Source of the DNA: CAZMFZ01 sp046152935
GTDB taxonomy: Bacteria > Bacteroidota > Bacteroidia > Cytophagales > UBA9547
Direction of reading: 5' to 3'
DNA: 15,377 nucleotides
Assembly (NCBI GenBank): GCA_046152935.1
Contig: JBJXGB010000129.1
Coordinates: 1 to 15,377, forward strand
Within the stretch, counting starts at the first letter, position 1; each line of letters opens with the position of its first letter. Positions 1 through 8,423 of the stretch are shown here, one piece after another. The notes beneath the pieces are model-generated. The model was not told the DNA's origin and made no database searches. It saw nothing but the letters and a program-made list of their open reading frames with translations. The translations under genes were made by a program, and so were the position numbers.

Positions 1-272
1 CATGGGAGGTTACGCATTACGATACAATGGAAATGTGGCGATTTGGCGATAAAAAAGCGTATACTTCATTGGAATTGTTGGCTGCCGTTTTAGAAGTAGA
101 AACCAGTAAAAGTGATATTGACGGAAGTCAAGTAAATTTTACGTACTACAGTCAAAATGATTTAAGTAGAATAGCAGAATATTGCAAACGAGATGTAGCA
201 ACACTTGCCAATATTTATTTGAGGCTGAATCAGATGAAGGTGATTCCGAGTAGTAATATTTTTCTGATTTAG
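1..272 (+). CDS. Predicted 3'-5' exonuclease, PolB-like (3' end only)
   Basis: Only the last 89 or so codons are present; the frame is open to the left edge (reading WEVTHYDTMEMW from base 3), so the Met at 27 is internal and not the start. The fragment shows the conserved C-terminal part of the predicted PolB-like DnaQ-superfamily 3'-5' exonucleases common in Bacteroidota: an HYDTMEMW segment, FGDKKAYTSLELLAAVL, a DIDGSQV stretch, and IAEYCKRDV. In this family the last Asp (YCKRDV) fits the metal-binding Exo III aspartate. The expected role is cutting single-stranded DNA 3' ends in repair or proofreading in the cytoplasm; this is family knowledge, not shown here. It ends 7 nt from the stop of recG, which runs towards it. 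The two DNA-repair genes are convergent, so they are not an operon. Confidence 0.8.
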   Translation, partial: WEVTHYDTMEMWRFGDKKAYTSLELLAAVLEVETSKSDIDGSQVNFTYYSQNDLSRIAEYCKRDVATLANIYLRLNQMKVIPSSNIFLI

Positions 273-290
273 TTGCTAATCAACTAATTC
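266..290. terminator. Small inverted repeat over both convergent stop codons
   Basis: TTAGTTG (269-275) and CAACTAA (281-287) pair around a 5-nt loop, and GA/TC pairs at the ends extend the stem after one mismatch. The stem contains the exonuclease stop and part of the recG stop. It is short and AT-rich, with no convincing U-tract, so a bidirectional terminator role is only a possibility. Confidence 0.25.
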
Positions 291-2403
291 TACTCCAATT
301 TACCGTATCCCTTCTGTGGCTTTCAATTTGGACTTTAATCATTTGATTTTCAGGTTTTTGTAAATATCTGTCAGAGTCAAATACCGATTGGGCGGCCGCT
401 CTGGCTTGTTTCAAAAGTTCTTGATCTTTGCCCAAATCAGCAATCAACAAATCTAAAACACCACTTTGCTGGGTTCCCATTAAATCGCCTGGTCCACGGA
501 GTTTCAAATCTGCTTCAGCTATTTCAAAACCATTGTTGGTGCGTACCATAGTGGAAAGTTTTTCTCTGGTGTCGTGCGAAAGTTTATTACTTGTCATCAA
601 AATACAATACGATTGCTCGGCTCCACGCCCAACCCTGCCACGCAATTGATGCAATTGTGCCAGACCAAATCGCTCGGCATTTTGAATAAGCATCACAGAA
701 GCGTTAGGCACATTTACACCCACTTCCACCACGGTAGTCGCCATCATGATTTGAGCCTGATTTTTTGTAAATCGTTGCATTTCCACCTCCTTTTCTGCCG
801 CTTTCATTCTGCCATGTACCATACAAACCTGATAGTCCGGCCTTGGAAATTCGCGGCAAATAGATTCGTAGCCATTTACCAAATCTTGTAAATCCATTTT
901 TTCAGATTCTTCTATAAGAGGATATACAATGTAAACCTGTCTACCTAAAGCGATTTCTTGTTTCAAAAACCCGAAAACTGCCAATCTTTGGCTCTCCATC
1001 CGGTGCACAGTTTTGATGGGTTTTCGTCCCGCTGGCATTTCATCAATAACAGACACATCCAGATCGCCATAAAAAGTCATGGCTAAAGTTCTGGGAATGG
1101 GTGTGGCCGTCATCACCAAAATGTGCGGAAATGTAGGTGTTTGTTCATTTTCATTCAAAAAACTGCGCTTTTGCCATAGTTTAGAACGTTGAGCAACACC
1201 AAAACGATGTTGTTCATCAATTACACACAAACCCAAATTTTTGAACTGAACGGTGTCTTCCAATAAAGCATGCGTACCGATCAGCAATTGTATTTCACCA
1301 GAAAGCAAGCCTTCCAAAATGATTTTTCGATCTGATTTCTTCGTTGAACCCGTGAGTTTGGCCGTTTTTAAGCCCAATTTGGCAGCCCATTCTGAAATAG
1401 TTACGAAATGTTGCTCGGTCAATATTTCCGTAGGTGCCATCAAACAAGCCTGCGACTGATTGTCGATAGCCATGAGCATGGCAATAAATGCAACAATTGT
1501 CTTCCCGCTGCCGACATCACCTTGCAGCAAACGATTCATTTGCTTGCCAGTTTTCATATCGTCATAAATTTCACGGATTACTCTTTTTTGTGCATTGGTA
1601 AGCGGAAATGGCAAGTGCAATTTATAGAATTCGTTTACGAAGGGTATCTGCCTGAAAATCAGTCCTTTAATATTTTCTTTGGTGCCTGATTTGAGCTGAA
1701 TTATTTTGAGCTGATTGTAAAAAAGTTCCTCAAACTTGAGTCTTTGTAGCGAGTGATTGAGGTCGGCTTCGTTTTTTGGAAAATGAATACCGTATAAAGC
1801 CGATTTTTTATCCCTCAAGCCAAATTCTGAGACTAAATAAGCTGGTAATGTTTCGCGAATATGCGGCAAAGCTTGTTCCAACATGGGCTTCATCGCTTTA
1901 GAAAAGCCACGGCTATCCATACCGAAATTCTTCAATTTTTCAGTGGTATGATACACAGGTTGGAAAGTGCCAGCTTTGTCTAGTGCTGTGCTAAGTGGCT
2001 CTATCTCAGGATGTGCCAAACTAAAAGAATCGTGATACCAAGTCGGGCGGCCATACACTACGTATTCGCCAAAAGGCTTTACTACTTTGGAAGCATAAGC
2101 GATGCTTCTAAACCAAATCAGTTCAATTTCATTTTTTCCATCGGTGAAATAAGCGACAAAGCGTTTCTTATCTGCATTTCCCAACAAATCTACATGGTTT
2201 ACTCTGCCTTTGATCTGCACAAAATTATGGGCATCGTTCACTTCCGAAATACGATGAAAAATGGTGCGGTCTTCATAACGAAAGGGATAATGCTGAACAA
2301 TATCGCCAAAAGTAAAAATGGCCAAATCCTTATTTAGAATTTGCGCTTTTTGAGGACCTATTCCCTTTAAAAATTCAATTTTTGTTTCGAAAAATGGCTG
2401 CAT
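280..2403 (-). CDS. recG: ATP-dependent DNA helicase RecG
   Basis: RecG is a superfamily 2 helicase that remodels stalled replication forks and branch-migrates Holliday junctions in the cytoplasm. The 707-residue length is normal. An N-terminal wedge/OB-fold region (about residues 55-150) precedes the helicase core. Core motifs are all intact: LTNAQ near 268, Walker A GDVGSGKT at 295-302, the DEQH box at 396-399, MTATPIPRT at 431-439, VVEVGVNVPNA near 558-568, and motif VI QLRGRVGRG at 586-594. The RecG-typical LRGPGDLMGTQQSG stretch follows. The start ATG is at 2403. It lies 54 nt downstream of a TPR-protein gene on the same strand, so it may be read from that operon, although a weak hairpin lies between them. 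It is a housekeeping gene with no sign of damage. Confidence 0.97.
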   Translation of the reverse strand: MQPFFETKIEFLKGIGPQKAQILNKDLAIFTFGDIVQHYPFRYEDRTIFHRISEVNDAHNFVQIKGRVNHVDLLGNADKKRFVAYFTDGKNEIELIWFRSIAYASKVVKPFGEYVVYGRPTWYHDSFSLAHPEIEPLSTALDKAGTFQPVYHTTEKLKNFGMDSRGFSKAMKPMLEQALPHIRETLPAYLVSEFGLRDKKSALYGIHFPKNEADLNHSLQRLKFEELFYNQLKIIQLKSGTKENIKGLIFRQIPFVNEFYKLHLPFPLTNAQKRVIREIYDDMKTGKQMNRLLQGDVGSGKTIVAFIAMLMAIDNQSQACLMAPTEILTEQHFVTISEWAAKLGLKTAKLTGSTKKSDRKIILEGLLSGEIQLLIGTHALLEDTVQFKNLGLCVIDEQHRFGVAQRSKLWQKRSFLNENEQTPTFPHILVMTATPIPRTLAMTFYGDLDVSVIDEMPAGRKPIKTVHRMESQRLAVFGFLKQEIALGRQVYIVYPLIEESEKMDLQDLVNGYESICREFPRPDYQVCMVHGRMKAAEKEVEMQRFTKNQAQIMMATTVVEVGVNVPNASVMLIQNAERFGLAQLHQLRGRVGRGAEQSYCILMTSNKLSHDTREKLSTMVRTNNGFEIAEADLKLRGPGDLMGTQQSGVLDLLIADLGKDQELLKQARAAAQSVFDSDRYLQKPENQMIKVQIESHRRDTVNWSRIS

Positions 2404-2423
2404 TTTAATTTTGTAATTGATGG

Positions 2424-2450
2424 GTTAAAACCAAAATGGGTTGATACCCA
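2424..2450 (-). terminator. Weak hairpin plus T-rich tract before recG
   Basis: On the minus strand TGGGT (2450-2446) pairs with ACCCA (2441-2437) around a 4-nt loop and is followed by TTTTGGTTTT. It sits between the TPR gene stop at 2458 and the recG start at 2403. A five-base-pair stem is short for an intrinsic terminator, so it may at most attenuate read-through into recG. Confidence 0.25.
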
Positions 2451-2457
2451 ATTCTAT

Positions 2458-3333
2458 TCAATTTTCATTTGAATTGCCTCCAGCCTCAGATGTAGGAGAT
2501 AAGATATTCATAATCCGCATCAAATACCAATTCTCAATTTTTTCATTTTGGGAAATGGCAATCAATTCCGCTTTTTTGTAACCACCAACATAATACCTTC
2601 GAAGCCAAGGAGCTATCCAAATAATGCCATCAAAGGGAGTGTAAATAATGGCACTCCAAATTCCTAAAGCCAATAAACCAGCATTCAAACCAAAAGAATT
2701 AAGGCTATTTTTATAATCCTTCGTATACAATTGCCCCAAGCCTGGCAAGATCTTACTCAAGGTTTTGGCTTTTTTGGGATTGTAAAAATGTGTGCGAGAC
2801 AATTTTTCAAAAACCAAATGGATAGAATCGCTCAATGGCTGGTTCTCTGCTTGAAAACATTGTTGAAATTCATGTTCAGCAGCCTTATAGTTTTGCAATT
2901 TGAAATGTGCCAATGCTTGATAAAAATATTTCCTTTCGGTAAAATAGCTGGAATTGAGACTTTTAAGATTGTTTTCCATCATTTGCAAAGCCTGTTTTGA
3001 GTTGCGTTGTTTGAGAAATAATGCCGTAGCCTTAAAAATAAGCTCATCTGAAAGACTATCATTTGGTGCCAATTGCAAAGCAGATTGGTAAAAGGTATGC
3101 GCATTTTCAAAGCTATCAATGGCAACATTTGCATCACCCAATTGCACTAAAATATCGAATTTTGATGAAGTATCAGCAAAAAACAAACACCTTTTCAGCA
3201 ACGGAATGGCTTTTTTATGATCTCCTTTATCCATAAGAAGAACGGCATCATATTTTAGATTTGCCATAGTTTGAGCATAACCATTTGCAAATATCCCAAA
3301 ACTAAAAATCACCCATAACAAGCGTTTTGACAT
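2458..3333 (-). CDS. Exported TPR protein with C-terminal PGLGQ membrane segment
   Basis: Function unknown. I prefer the ATG at 3333 because it gives a clean signal peptide (MSKRLLWVIFSFGIFANGYA, cleavage before Q); an upstream in-frame ATG at 3363 only adds ten polar residues. From 3333 the product is 291 residues. Residues 20-180 look like degenerate TPR helices (for example GDHKKAIPLLKRCL, SFENAHTFYQSALQLAPND, LQNYKAAEHEFQQCF). Then comes KILPGLGQLYTKDYKNSL (about 194-211) and two hydrophobic stretches. The PGLGQxY turn followed by a membrane hairpin resembles TM2/DUF5683-type segments often found in Bacteroidota envelope proteins. The gene overlaps its upstream neighbour by 32 nt and shares its architecture, so the two are probably diverged duplicates acting together at the envelope. 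Partners are not visible from sequence. Confidence 0.8.
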   Translation of the reverse strand: MSKRLLWVIFSFGIFANGYAQTMANLKYDAVLLMDKGDHKKAIPLLKRCLFFADTSSKFDILVQLGDANVAIDSFENAHTFYQSALQLAPNDSLSDELIFKATALFLKQRNSKQALQMMENNLKSLNSSYFTERKYFYQALAHFKLQNYKAAEHEFQQCFQAENQPLSDSIHLVFEKLSRTHFYNPKKAKTLSKILPGLGQLYTKDYKNSLNSFGLNAGLLALGIWSAIIYTPFDGIIWIAPWLRRYYVGGYKKAELIAISQNEKIENWYLMRIMNILSPTSEAGGNSNEN

Positions 3334-4123
3334 TAGATTTAAGTTTTGACTTGTACTTTTCATTAAATTTCTTCACTTGTTTTACCGTTCCGTAAATATT
3401 TCCAACATAAAACCCAACAAACCCAGCTCCGAATATCCATCCTGGAATGCTGAGTTCTTCTTTTTGAATAAATCCACGGTATGCCGAGAACGCCAAAAAT
3501 CCTGTAATCACAAAAGTAGATAGGCCTTCCAAGGGAGCTCCAGCATATACTTTGCCCAAACCCGGCACCATTGCAGACATGGCTAGTGCCAAAGCCATAT
3601 TTCTATGAGGAGATTTTATGCCTTCTTCCACCAATCTATTGTAGGCGAATATTTTTTCCATGCCCTCAATAGCCACATTTTCGAGTTGTTTTTGGGCTTT
3701 TTTCCATTTGCCTTGCCACATCAAGGTATGTAAGACCAGCATTTGCTTTTCGTTTTCGGTAAATGAAGATGTTTTCACAAATTCTTCAAGTGTTTTCCAG
3801 TTTTCGCTTATCAAATTCAGATTTGCGTATTCTCTTTCAAAAGCCAAATGCTTGAACTCAAAGCCATTAATATAGAAAAAAGCGGAGTCGATTTGGTTTG
3901 AGATTTTAAATAAAATAATCGTTTTCAGACGTAGAGAATCATTGTCTGGCTCGAGTTTTAGCAATCTTGAATATTCGCTTGCCGCAAGGTTATAATCCTG
4001 ATTATCAATCAAATACTGGGCATATTTTAGCGAATTTTGTTTTGAAAACAAGTCTTCAACTTGCGCTTCAACAACTAGAAATGGCAAAAAATAAAACAGA
4101 AGAATGGCAATTGTTTTTTTCAA
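3302..4123 (-). CDS. Exported TPR-like protein with PGLGK membrane segment
   Basis: Function unknown. The 273-residue product starts with a signal peptide or anchor (MKKTIAILLFYFLPFLVVEA, then Q). Residues 30-170 are helical and TPR-like (DNQDYNLAASEYSRLLKLEPDN; WQGKWKKAQKQLENV). A hydrophobic block with AMVPGLGKVYAGAPLEGL (184-201) and a second membrane stretch near 227-245 follows, then a very basic tail (KQVKKFNEKYKSKLKSNVK). The order of parts matches the next gene downstream, with PGLGK replacing PGLGQ. It begins 28 nt after the CHAT gene stop and its 3' end overlaps the next gene, so the three are probably co-translated. The membrane hairpin plus TPR layout suggests an inner-membrane scaffold; that is inference. 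Confidence 0.8.
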   Translation of the reverse strand: MKKTIAILLFYFLPFLVVEAQVEDLFSKQNSLKYAQYLIDNQDYNLAASEYSRLLKLEPDNDSLRLKTIILFKISNQIDSAFFYINGFEFKHLAFEREYANLNLISENWKTLEEFVKTSSFTENEKQMLVLHTLMWQGKWKKAQKQLENVAIEGMEKIFAYNRLVEEGIKSPHRNMALALAMSAMVPGLGKVYAGAPLEGLSTFVITGFLAFSAYRGFIQKEELSIPGWIFGAGFVGFYVGNIYGTVKQVKKFNEKYKSKLKSNVKTLVMGDF

Positions 4124-4151
4124 ACGGGCTTTAACATATTGTTGGCAAATC

Positions 4152-7100
4152 TTAAATCGGACTCGATTTGCCCAACCGCTTTGGGTCGCTTTCGATCATC
4201 ACAAATGCGCCCCAATAGATCGGCTCGGGATAAGTTTTCTTGATTTTTCTTTTGGCGTACTTAAAAGCTGCTCGGGCATTGCCAATGGCCAACCATTGCT
4301 GGTAAAATTCCTTCATCAAAAGTTGGGTAACTTCATCATTTACCTTAAATAAGCTGAGAATCACTGCTTTAGAGCCTGCAATCAAAAAGGAGCGTTGCAA
4401 GCCGTACACGCCTTCGCCAGCTTGCACCTCGCCTCGACCAGTTTCACATGCGCTCAAAACTACCAATTCTGTCTGGTCAAAATTTAGATCTAGAGCTTCG
4501 TAGGCGGTGAGTATTCCTTCCTGCTTATTGATGTATGAGCCCGCCTCGCCTAAAATATCGCCCGCATTAGAGAGCAGTAGGCCTGAATTCAACAAGGGAT
4601 TGCGGTCTTCATTGGTGTTTTTCTCATCAGCTTCGTTAAAGTAGCCATGCGTAGCAATGTGAAATACCTTGGGACTATCCATTTTTTTTACCAATTCTTC
4701 GCTTACATCTTGGGAGGTGATTTTTAGCACCTTCTTTTTATTCTTTTGCAGCAATTGGTCAATCATGTTTGCTTCTAGTTCTGCCCCGTTCAGAGAAGGA
4801 ATATGATTGACACCAGTGAAAGTTTTGGAGTAGAATGCAGGATTGCCACACACAACGTAAGCCCCTTTGGCGTTTGATTCTGCTTCTGTATCAGTGTTGG
4901 ACACAATATCTTTGGTATTGGTGAGTAGAACAAACTGATTTTTATCGATCGCATATTGACCGATGTTGTTGCGAAGCGTCTCTATATTTATTTGGTTGTA
5001 TACGCCTTCTGAAGAAAGATAAATGGTAGCACTGTCGTTTAGGTATTCTTTGATGGGCTGCCAGTAGCTTTGATAAGAAATATCGTCTTTTTGCCCAAAA
5101 ATGATAGAATTTCGGTAGTATTTGAGCAATTTTGTTTCCATGTAAGTACCGTTGGGCAACACTACAAGCCGAGTAGGCTCATTTTTTGCAATGATGATGG
5201 CGGCATATTTTACCGTATCGACAAATACGCTGTTAAACATTCTGTACCGTACTATTTCAATGGCGTATTCATTCTCGTTTAGCGATGTTGCTACTTGTTT
5301 GAGGGCGATATTATTCTTTTTGCCTTCTACTGCAAAGATGTTGCTTCGTTGTCCTATCTCTTTTTCTAACTTTTCAATCTCTTTTTCAATATTTTTAGCC
5401 GAAATACCTTGCTCTTTTTGCTCGACCTCATTGAGGGCACTGGCGTAGGTGAGCAATTCCTTCTGGGCAAGCCAATTATTAAACACGCGAATAAGAACGG
5501 TGTCTTTTCCATTCATTATTTTTTTTCTAAGTTTAATATCGGAGCTTAAAAGCATGCCTTTTGTCGAGATCACCACATTATACAAACTTTCCACTTTGGC
5601 CAAATTGTTTCCGCCACCATTTTCTACCATCAAAAATGTATAAAATTCAAACTCTTCTTTAAATGAATTCCAATATCGGTTTCGCTGCCTAAAGCTTAAA
5701 GAAGAAAAATACCTTTTGGAATAGTCGATCGCACTTAATACTATTTCTTGCATAATGGCGATGGCTTTTTCTCCCTCGTTTGTCATGTAGAAAACCCTAG
5801 CAAGTTTACTTTGTGTGCGTAAATAATCGGGATGTTGATCGTTGAATATAAACTTATAAGCCTTGCTTGCATCGGCATAGTAGGCTGCAGCGTTAGCATA
5901 GTCTTTTTGCAAGTAGTAGGCAGTTCCAACCAAAGCTTTGATGCTAGCAATGGTGTAGCCTGAGCCTATTGAAGCGTTTTCCCAATACTGCAATTCTTTC
6001 AAAAGTAGGGTCAAGGCCTCTAATTCACGGCCAGTTTTTAGATAGAACTCTGCCAATTTCTGCTCTGTCTGAAAATAGAAGATATTTTCAACCCCCAAAG
6101 AGGCGGAAATGATAGCGATTGCATCTTTATACAAGTTTTCAATCTCAATTGCAGCAATGTTTGGCATTAGGCTTTTGATCTGGGCAATTTTTGCAATGGT
6201 TTCGTATCTGTAAAAATGATTGGCGCCCATCGCTATTCTTCTTATGTCATCTGCTGCTTTGGCAGCCTCCATTGCTTCTTGGTAGTCTGAAATGGCAATC
6301 AAATAATCGGCTTGTATCAGCAGCCATTTTGAGCGATCAAAACTTTTGTCTTGCGACAACGCCAAGCCTGTTTGCAATGCATGGGTGCTGTTGGCAAAAT
6401 TACCTGACACAATATTTACTTTGGCATCTGTTTCGTAAGCTGCTGGAAGCCAAGGCATATCGTTTCCGCCTGCGGCCTCAGTTTCTTGTCTGACGGTGGC
6501 ACTTATTTTACCAGCCTTATAAAAAATACCTTCCGCAAAATACAACGCAGCTTGCTCTGCACCAGCGAGTTGGCTGTATGCAAAAGGCAGATGAGCAATG
6601 GCGTTGATTTCCTTTTTGATATTGCTCATGTGCCCGTTGCTCTTAGCGAAGTTTCCAAGCAGTCTATTGCTTTTTACCAATTGGATCTGCATTGCTAGGT
6701 TTTCGACGGTCAATCCCTTCTTGCTTTCCGATAGTTTTTCGGCAATGGATAGCGATGCCAAAGCAGCTTGATATTCACCTGCCATCAATTGAATCTCCGA
6801 TAGTTTCGACAGTGCATGGGTGTAGGCAATCGAACGTTCGCCAAGCATGTCTTTATTTGCCTGCACAGCTTTTTCTTGCATCACCAAAGCAGAATCATAT
6901 CTAAAATTGCGACAAAACAAATCTGCTAGACCAGATAGATACTTGGCATTGGCAACGGAAGCGAATTCTAATTCATTTATTAAGCATTTATGATAACTTC
7001 GGTTGTAAATACGTGTGGCTGCTATCAAATCTTTGCCAAAATAGATTTCTGCCAACGCGATTTCCATTTTGTAGCAATGAAATGCGGGACATTGAATGCC

Positions 7101-8423
7101 AATAGACCTGCCTCGGATCTTTGCTATTTTTTCCAGTACCTGTTTGTACAATTTGAAATTGCCTTGGTAGTAATGCACATCTTTCTTCATATCGAGCAAA
7201 GCTTGAGCGTACGGGTGGGTTTCGGCCACAAATGCGAAAGCCCTCTCTAGCCGGGCTACATGCGCTAATGCAATACTGTAAGACTGATCTAAAAACTGCA
7301 CTTGACACAAGCTAATTTCGTAAGCCAATTGGGCCGATCTCTTAGCAGCTATGTTTGTATTGGCTTTTATTTCCAATCTTCTGATATAGTTTCGAGCTTC
7401 TAAGCGATTGCCGTAGCTGTTGTTTTTCATAACGAGTGTTAGCAAACTGCCTTGCTTTTCATACTCATTATCGCTATGCGGGTTTCTGGTATAGGCGTTT
7501 GTATAGGCGGTGATGGCTTTATCTATGGCATATTCTTGCTCATATAACGCGGCTAGCGCTTGGTAAGGACGGTAATTAAAGCAATGATCTTTGGGCAAAT
7601 TGGTGTTTGCCCAAGCTATCAGGGCTGATAGTGCGATTTCTGCGTCTCGTAGCTTGCCAACCTTTATAAGTGCGTTTGCCAGCGTATAGTTCGACTGTGC
7701 ATACTTTTCTTTTATCGCCAATTCATTCAAGGCTTTATTGCTGAAATAACGCTCATTGTCCTGCACTCCTGTCAAATGAGTTTTAAAATAGGCAGTTGCT
7801 TCTTCTAAAAGAGGAATAGCTGCTTTGGGATATCCCATCGTTGTTAAGATACTGCCTTTCACTAGTTTGGCATCGCCCTGAATACGACTTGTAGCCGGTG
7901 TATTGACGAGCGAATCGGCAATGTTGGTGGCAAATAGCTGGTCTGCGGCCAAAATGTTACCTTCTTCTAGGTAGTATTCGCAGAGCATCATATTTGCATC
8001 TTGCCGCATGGTGGCTTTGGTCAGTATCTTTATGTAAGCATCGGCCTTGCTGGCTATGCGACTAGCATCTTTAAATCTAAATTGCTTTTGCATGGCTCTC
8101 GCTTGCAGCAATAGGATATTAATGTAATTTCTGCCAATAGATTTACGGTTTTGCTTCTTAGAAACGACCTTAATAGCCTCTACTTCTGCCTCGTAGTACG
8201 AACCATTTGCATACAAATATTGTGTTCGCTCCCAATATTTCTCTAAATCAGCAGGCTTGGCTGCGGCCACTCGGGTGGCGGAGTACAAGTACAATACTAG
8301 AATAAGAAGCGATAAAAGTATCTTTGGCTTCAATTTAGCATTAAAGTAGACGATTGGCTTTGATATTGCTTGCACTAGATTAGTTTTGCTTGGGCTGGAA
8401 AAGATTGTCGAGAAACAATACAA
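4152..8423 (-). CDS. Large TPR protein with C-terminal CHAT (caspase-like) protease domain
   Basis: The 1423-residue product has three parts. The N-terminus carries a hydrophobic export signal or anchor (PKILLSLLILVLYLYSATRVAAA, about 33-55, split here by no break). About 55-900 is a long array of TPR-like helical repeats. A coiled stretch near 1040-1070 leads into a CHAT domain over roughly 1130-1412. Both catalytic residues of the CHAT/caspase-HetF fold are visible: His1259 in HIATHG and Cys1326 in SACETG, followed by GEGVYGLQRSFLIAGSKAVI. CHAT domains are cysteine peptidases of clan CD, usually controlled by their attached sensor repeats. An export signal would place this one outside the cytoplasm. 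The ATG at 8423 overlaps the PorP/SprF gene by 44 nt and leaves a long pre-signal tail. GTG at 8375 (4 nt after that gene's stop) or TTG at 8333 would give more normal signal peptides. It is in an apparent operon with PorP/SprF upstream and two TPR/PGLG genes downstream. Substrate unknown. Confidence 0.9.
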   Translation of the reverse strand: MYCFSTIFSSPSKTNLVQAISKPIVYFNAKLKPKILLSLLILVLYLYSATRVAAAKPADLEKYWERTQYLYANGSYYEAEVEAIKVVSKKQNRKSIGRNYINILLLQARAMQKQFRFKDASRIASKADAYIKILTKATMRQDANMMLCEYYLEEGNILAADQLFATNIADSLVNTPATSRIQGDAKLVKGSILTTMGYPKAAIPLLEEATAYFKTHLTGVQDNERYFSNKALNELAIKEKYAQSNYTLANALIKVGKLRDAEIALSALIAWANTNLPKDHCFNYRPYQALAALYEQEYAIDKAITAYTNAYTRNPHSDNEYEKQGSLLTLVMKNNSYGNRLEARNYIRRLEIKANTNIAAKRSAQLAYEISLCQVQFLDQSYSIALAHVARLERAFAFVAETHPYAQALLDMKKDVHYYQGNFKLYKQVLEKIAKIRGRSIGIQCPAFHCYKMEIALAEIYFGKDLIAATRIYNRSYHKCLINELEFASVANAKYLSGLADLFCRNFRYDSALVMQEKAVQANKDMLGERSIAYTHALSKLSEIQLMAGEYQAALASLSIAEKLSESKKGLTVENLAMQIQLVKSNRLLGNFAKSNGHMSNIKKEINAIAHLPFAYSQLAGAEQAALYFAEGIFYKAGKISATVRQETEAAGGNDMPWLPAAYETDAKVNIVSGNFANSTHALQTGLALSQDKSFDRSKWLLIQADYLIAISDYQEAMEAAKAADDIRRIAMGANHFYRYETIAKIAQIKSLMPNIAAIEIENLYKDAIAIISASLGVENIFYFQTEQKLAEFYLKTGRELEALTLLLKELQYWENASIGSGYTIASIKALVGTAYYLQKDYANAAAYYADASKAYKFIFNDQHPDYLRTQSKLARVFYMTNEGEKAIAIMQEIVLSAIDYSKRYFSSLSFRQRNRYWNSFKEEFEFYTFLMVENGGGNNLAKVESLYNVVISTKGMLLSSDIKLRKKIMNGKDTVLIRVFNNWLAQKELLTYASALNEVEQKEQGISAKNIEKEIEKLEKEIGQRSNIFAVEGKKNNIALKQVATSLNENEYAIEIVRYRMFNSVFVDTVKYAAIIIAKNEPTRLVVLPNGTYMETKLLKYYRNSIIFGQKDDISYQSYWQPIKEYLNDSATIYLSSEGVYNQINIETLRNNIGQYAIDKNQFVLLTNTKDIVSNTDTEAESNAKGAYVVCGNPAFYSKTFTGVNHIPSLNGAELEANMIDQLLQKNKKKVLKITSQDVSEELVKKMDSPKVFHIATHGYFNEADEKNTNEDRNPLLNSGLLLSNAGDILGEAGSYINKQEGILTAYEALDLNFDQTELVVLSACETGRGEVQAGEGVYGLQRSFLIAGSKAVILSLFKVNDEVTQLLMKEFYQQWLAIGNARAAFKYAKRKIKKTYPEPIYWGAFVMIESDPKRLGKSSPI

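Noticed and set aside
6988..7308. 106-codon minus-strand frame nested in the CHAT gene
   Set aside because: Lies in another frame of an intact TPR region and has no domain features.
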